A program made the translations under genes and the position numbers. This document shows positions 6,907 to 8,716 of a stretch of DNA of 8,716 bases, piece by piece. Position 1 is the first letter of the stretch. Every line of letters begins with the position of its first letter. Source of the stretch: JALORV01 sp035429725 (GTDB taxonomy: Bacteria > Pseudomonadota > Gammaproteobacteria > Burkholderiales > Burkholderiaceae_F). The notes under the pieces are model-generated. The model was not told where the DNA came from. It was given only the letters and a program-made list of their open reading frames with translations, and searched no databases. The DNA lies in NCBI GenBank assembly GCA_035429725.1, contig DAOMFI010000122.1, positions 1 through 8,716 on the forward strand, in the 5' to 3' direction.

Positions 6907-6911
6907 ACGAC

Positions 6912-8447
6912 ATGACACTGATCAGACTTGCCGTGCTGCTGCTTGCCCTGATGTTCACCTCGACGGGATGGGCCCAGGCACCGGCCCGCAAGCCGAACAT
7001 CCTCGTCATCTGGGGTGACGACATCGGCCAGTTCAACATCAGCGCCTACAACATGGGCATGATGGGCTACAAGACGCCCAACATCGACAGCATCGCGAAG
7101 CAGGGGGCGATCTTCACCGACTGGTACGGCCAGCAGAGTTGCACCGCCGGCCGCGCCGCCTTCATCACCGGGCAGTCGCCGATCCGCACGGGCCTGACCA
7201 AAGTCGGCCTGCCGGGCGCGCCCGAGGGCATGAGGAAGGAAGACCCGACGATCGCGACACTTCTGCGCGCGCAGGGCTACATGACCGGGCAGTTCGGCAA
7301 GAACCACCTCGGCGACCGCGACGAGATGTTGCCCACGAATCACGGCTTCGACGAGTTCTTCGGCAACCTCTATCACCTGAATGCGGAAGAGGAGCCCGAG
7401 TATCCGGACTATCCGAAGAATCCCGAGTTCAAGAAGAAGTTCGGTCCGCGCGGCGTCATCCACAGCTTCGCCGACGGTCGCATGACCGACACCGGCCCGC
7501 TGACGCGCAAGCGGATGGAGACGATCGACGAGGAAGTGACCGCCAAGACGCTCGACTTCATGACGCGCGCCCAGAAGGCCAACAAACCCTTCTTCATCTG
7601 GTGGAACTCGACGCGGATGCACATCTTCACGCACCTGAAGAAGGAGTCCGACGGCAAGACGGGCCAGGGCATTTATGCCGACGGCATGGTCGAGCATGAC
7701 GGCCAGATCGGACAGCTTCTGGCGAAGCTGAAGGAACTCGGCCTCGAAGAGAACACGATCATCATGTACTCGACCGACAACGGCGCCGAGACCTTCACCT
7801 GGCCCGATGGCGGCACGACGATGTTCCGCGGCGAGAAGAACACCAACTGGGAGGGCGGCTACCGCGTGCCCGCGATGATCAAGTGGCCCGGTGTCATCAA
7901 GCCCGGTACGGTGATCAACGACATCTGCGCACACGAGGACATGCTGCTGACGCTGGTCAATGCCGCCGGCGGCAAGGACGTCGCCGCCACGCTGAAGAAG
8001 GGCGCCACGATCGGCGGCCGCAGCTACAAGGTGCATCTCGACGGCTACGACCTCGGGCCGGCGCTGCGCGGCGAGACGAAGGAGTGGCCGCGCAAGGAGT
8101 TCATCTACTGGACCGACGACGGCAGCGTCGCCGCACTGCGCTACGGCGACCTGAAGGTTACGTTCCTCGAGCAGGAAGGACACGGCCTGCGCGTCTGGCA
8201 GGATCCGTTCAAGGTGCTGCGCGCGCCGCTGTTGACCAATCTGCGCATGGATCCGTTCGAGCGCGCCGAGTCCGAGCACGCGATGGGCTACCAGCGCTGG
8301 TACGTTGAGCATATGTGGGCCTTTGCGCCGGCCGGAGCGTTTGTGGCGAACTGGTTGCAGAGCTTCAAGGACTTCCCGCCGCGGCAAAAGCCGGGTAGTT
8401 TCAACCTGGACCGCGTAATGGAAGCTGTGACCAGCAGCAGCAAATAG
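6912..8447 (+). CDS. Exported type I sulfatase (arylsulfatase family)
   Basis: A 511-residue periplasmic sulfatase of the alkaline-phosphatase superfamily; it should hydrolyse sulfate esters to sulfate and an alcohol or phenol. Residues 1-22 are a signal peptide ending near GWAQA. The domain begins with PNILVIWGDD, where D36 and D37 should bind the metal. The signature is CTAGR at 77-81: C77 would be oxidised to formylglycine, and R81 is conserved. The third position is Ala instead of the usual Pro (CxPxR). Further active-site residues fit the family: K130 and H132 in GKNHLGD, H237 in TRMHIFTHL, D289 and N290 in STDNGAE, and a lysine at about 309 (GEKN). The C-terminal part ends with DPFERAE and FPPRQKPGSFNLD at about 487-499, as in full-length arylsulfatase-like proteins. 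The substrate cannot be told. It needs a formylglycine-generating enzyme, which is not encoded in this window. A second sulfatase gene follows 144 bases later. Confidence 0.93.
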   Translation: MTLIRLAVLLLALMFTSTGWAQAPARKPNILVIWGDDIGQFNISAYNMGMMGYKTPNIDSIAKQGAIFTDWYGQQSCTAGRAAFITGQSPIRTGLTKVGLPGAPEGMRKEDPTIATLLRAQGYMTGQFGKNHLGDRDEMLPTNHGFDEFFGNLYHLNAEEEPEYPDYPKNPEFKKKFGPRGVIHSFADGRMTDTGPLTRKRMETIDEEVTAKTLDFMTRAQKANKPFFIWWNSTRMHIFTHLKKESDGKTGQGIYADGMVEHDGQIGQLLAKLKELGLEENTIIMYSTDNGAETFTWPDGGTTMFRGEKNTNWEGGYRVPAMIKWPGVIKPGTVINDICAHEDMLLTLVNAAGGKDVAATLKKGATIGGRSYKVHLDGYDLGPALRGETKEWPRKEFIYWTDDGSVAALRYGDLKVTFLEQEGHGLRVWQDPFKVLRAPLLTNLRMDPFERAESEHAMGYQRWYVEHMWAFAPAGAFVANWLQSFKDFPPRQKPGSFNLDRVMEAVTSSSK

Positions 8448-8460
8448 TGAGAGGCGAGCC

Positions 8461-8474
8461 GGGGAAGCTTCCCC
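8461..8474. repeat. 14-base palindrome between the sulfatase genes
   Basis: GGGGAAGCTTCCCC is a perfect palindrome 14 bases after the first sulfatase stop. As RNA it could form a five-base stem with an AGCT loop; as DNA it could be a dimeric regulator site. No T-run follows, so a terminator role is only possible. Confidence 0.45.
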
Positions 8475-8517
8475 ACGTGCGCCCTGGGTTCACACGCCTC
8501 GTTCACCGGCGATTTGT

Positions 8518-8544
8518 CCAGCGGCTGACCTCTCAGGCCGCTGG
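8518..8544. terminator. Stem-loop before the second sulfatase gene
   Basis: CCAGCGG pairs with CCGCTGG (seven bases), followed by CTGA pairing with TCAG, with a single bulged G at 8537 and a CCTC loop at 8529-8532. The 11 paired bases should make a stable RNA hairpin. It lacks a T-run. It may partly terminate the first sulfatase message, mark a processing site, or control the second gene, whose start is 47 bases further on. Confidence 0.45.
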
Positions 8545-8591
8545 GGCATCCCATCAATCGATCTAGTTCACCTCAGGGAGAAGAAACGAGA

Positions 8592-8716
8592 ATGTCCGTC
8601 ATATCGAGATGCCTGGCCCCGATCCTTCTGTGCCTCTTGACGCTGCCCGCCGTCGCACAGCAGAGCAAACCCAATATCCTGTTCATCGTTTCTGACGACA
8701 CCGGCTACGGCGACCT
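8592..8716 (+). CDS. Second exported sulfatase, N-terminus only
   Basis: The first 41 codons of a second sulfatase-like gene, cut by the window edge. A signal peptide spans residues 1-22 (MSVISR, hydrophobic core, then LPAVA) with likely cleavage before QQ. The mature part begins with KPNILFIVSDDTGYGDL, the standard opening of type I sulfatases, in which the DD pair binds the metal ion. GGGAG at 8576-8580 lies 11 bases upstream, rather far but usable. It resembles the first sulfatase only in the family motif (DDTGYGDL here, DDIGQFNI there), so it is more likely a different sulfatase subfamily than a fresh duplicate. The formylglycine motif and the rest of the gene lie outside the window. Confidence 0.85.
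   Translation, partial: MSVISRCLAPILLCLLTLPAVAQQSKPNILFIVSDDTGYGD

Noticed and set aside
6670..6918. 82-codon minus-strand frame filling the gap between aqpZ and the sulfatase
   Set aside because: It would start with GTG inside the sulfatase start region, has no ribosome binding site I can see and no recognisable domain. It is worth a database search but is not called.
5822..7018. 398-codon + strand frame running through aqpZ
   Set aside because: It is a shifted frame of aqpZ and the following gap; aqpZ itself is unmistakable in its own frame.
6792..8387. 531-codon minus-strand open frame opposite the first sulfatase
   Set aside because: The + strand encodes a full sulfatase with signal peptide and active-site residues; the minus frame shows only composition-driven sequence.
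1..8716. Search for CRISPR repeats, insertion-sequence ends, tRNA genes and phage genes
   Set aside because: No regularly spaced repeats, transposase or integrase motifs, cloverleaf-forming segments or phage proteins were noticed by eye on either strand.

Overview
The window looks like chromosome from a GC-rich Gram-negative bacterium, most likely a beta-proteobacterium or close relative. This rests on the strong G/C bias at third codon positions, Sec-type signal peptides on the exported proteins, an AqpZ very like the Escherichia coli protein, and the FixJ/NarL-style two-component genes. The genus cannot be fixed from the sequence. All eight genes called lie on the + strand, and the many long open frames on the minus strand are high-GC shadows.

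Layout. Bases 1-269 hold no gene I can support. A membrane-anchored von Willebrand factor A (VWA) protein of the BatA type (270-1364) is followed, after a short gap with a possible promoter, by an exported tandem rhodanese (1487-2467). A gap of 302 bases without a recognisable gene leads to a signalling block: a histidine kinase with a periplasmic ABC-substrate-binding-like sensor (2770-4677), a FixJ/NarL-type response regulator that overlaps its stop codon (4674-5288), and a stand-alone receiver protein (5384-5788). Next come an orthodox water channel, AqpZ (5955-6668), an exported type I sulfatase (6912-8447), and the first 41 codons of a second exported sulfatase cut by the window edge (8592-8716).

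How they may work together. The kinase and the FixJ-like regulator are almost certainly a cognate pair (4-base overlap). The lone receiver probably shares or competes for the kinase's phosphate. The sulfatases would act in the periplasm on sulfate esters, releasing sulfate and an alcohol. The exported rhodanese also belongs to sulfur chemistry but is separated from them by the signalling genes. A plausible but unproven reading is that the two-component system senses a small periplasmic ligand and controls the downstream aquaporin and sulfatase genes. No mobile element, CRISPR array, tRNA or rRNA was seen. Several gaps between genes contain good inverted repeats, and the strongest are before the lone receiver gene, after aqpZ, and between the two sulfatases.
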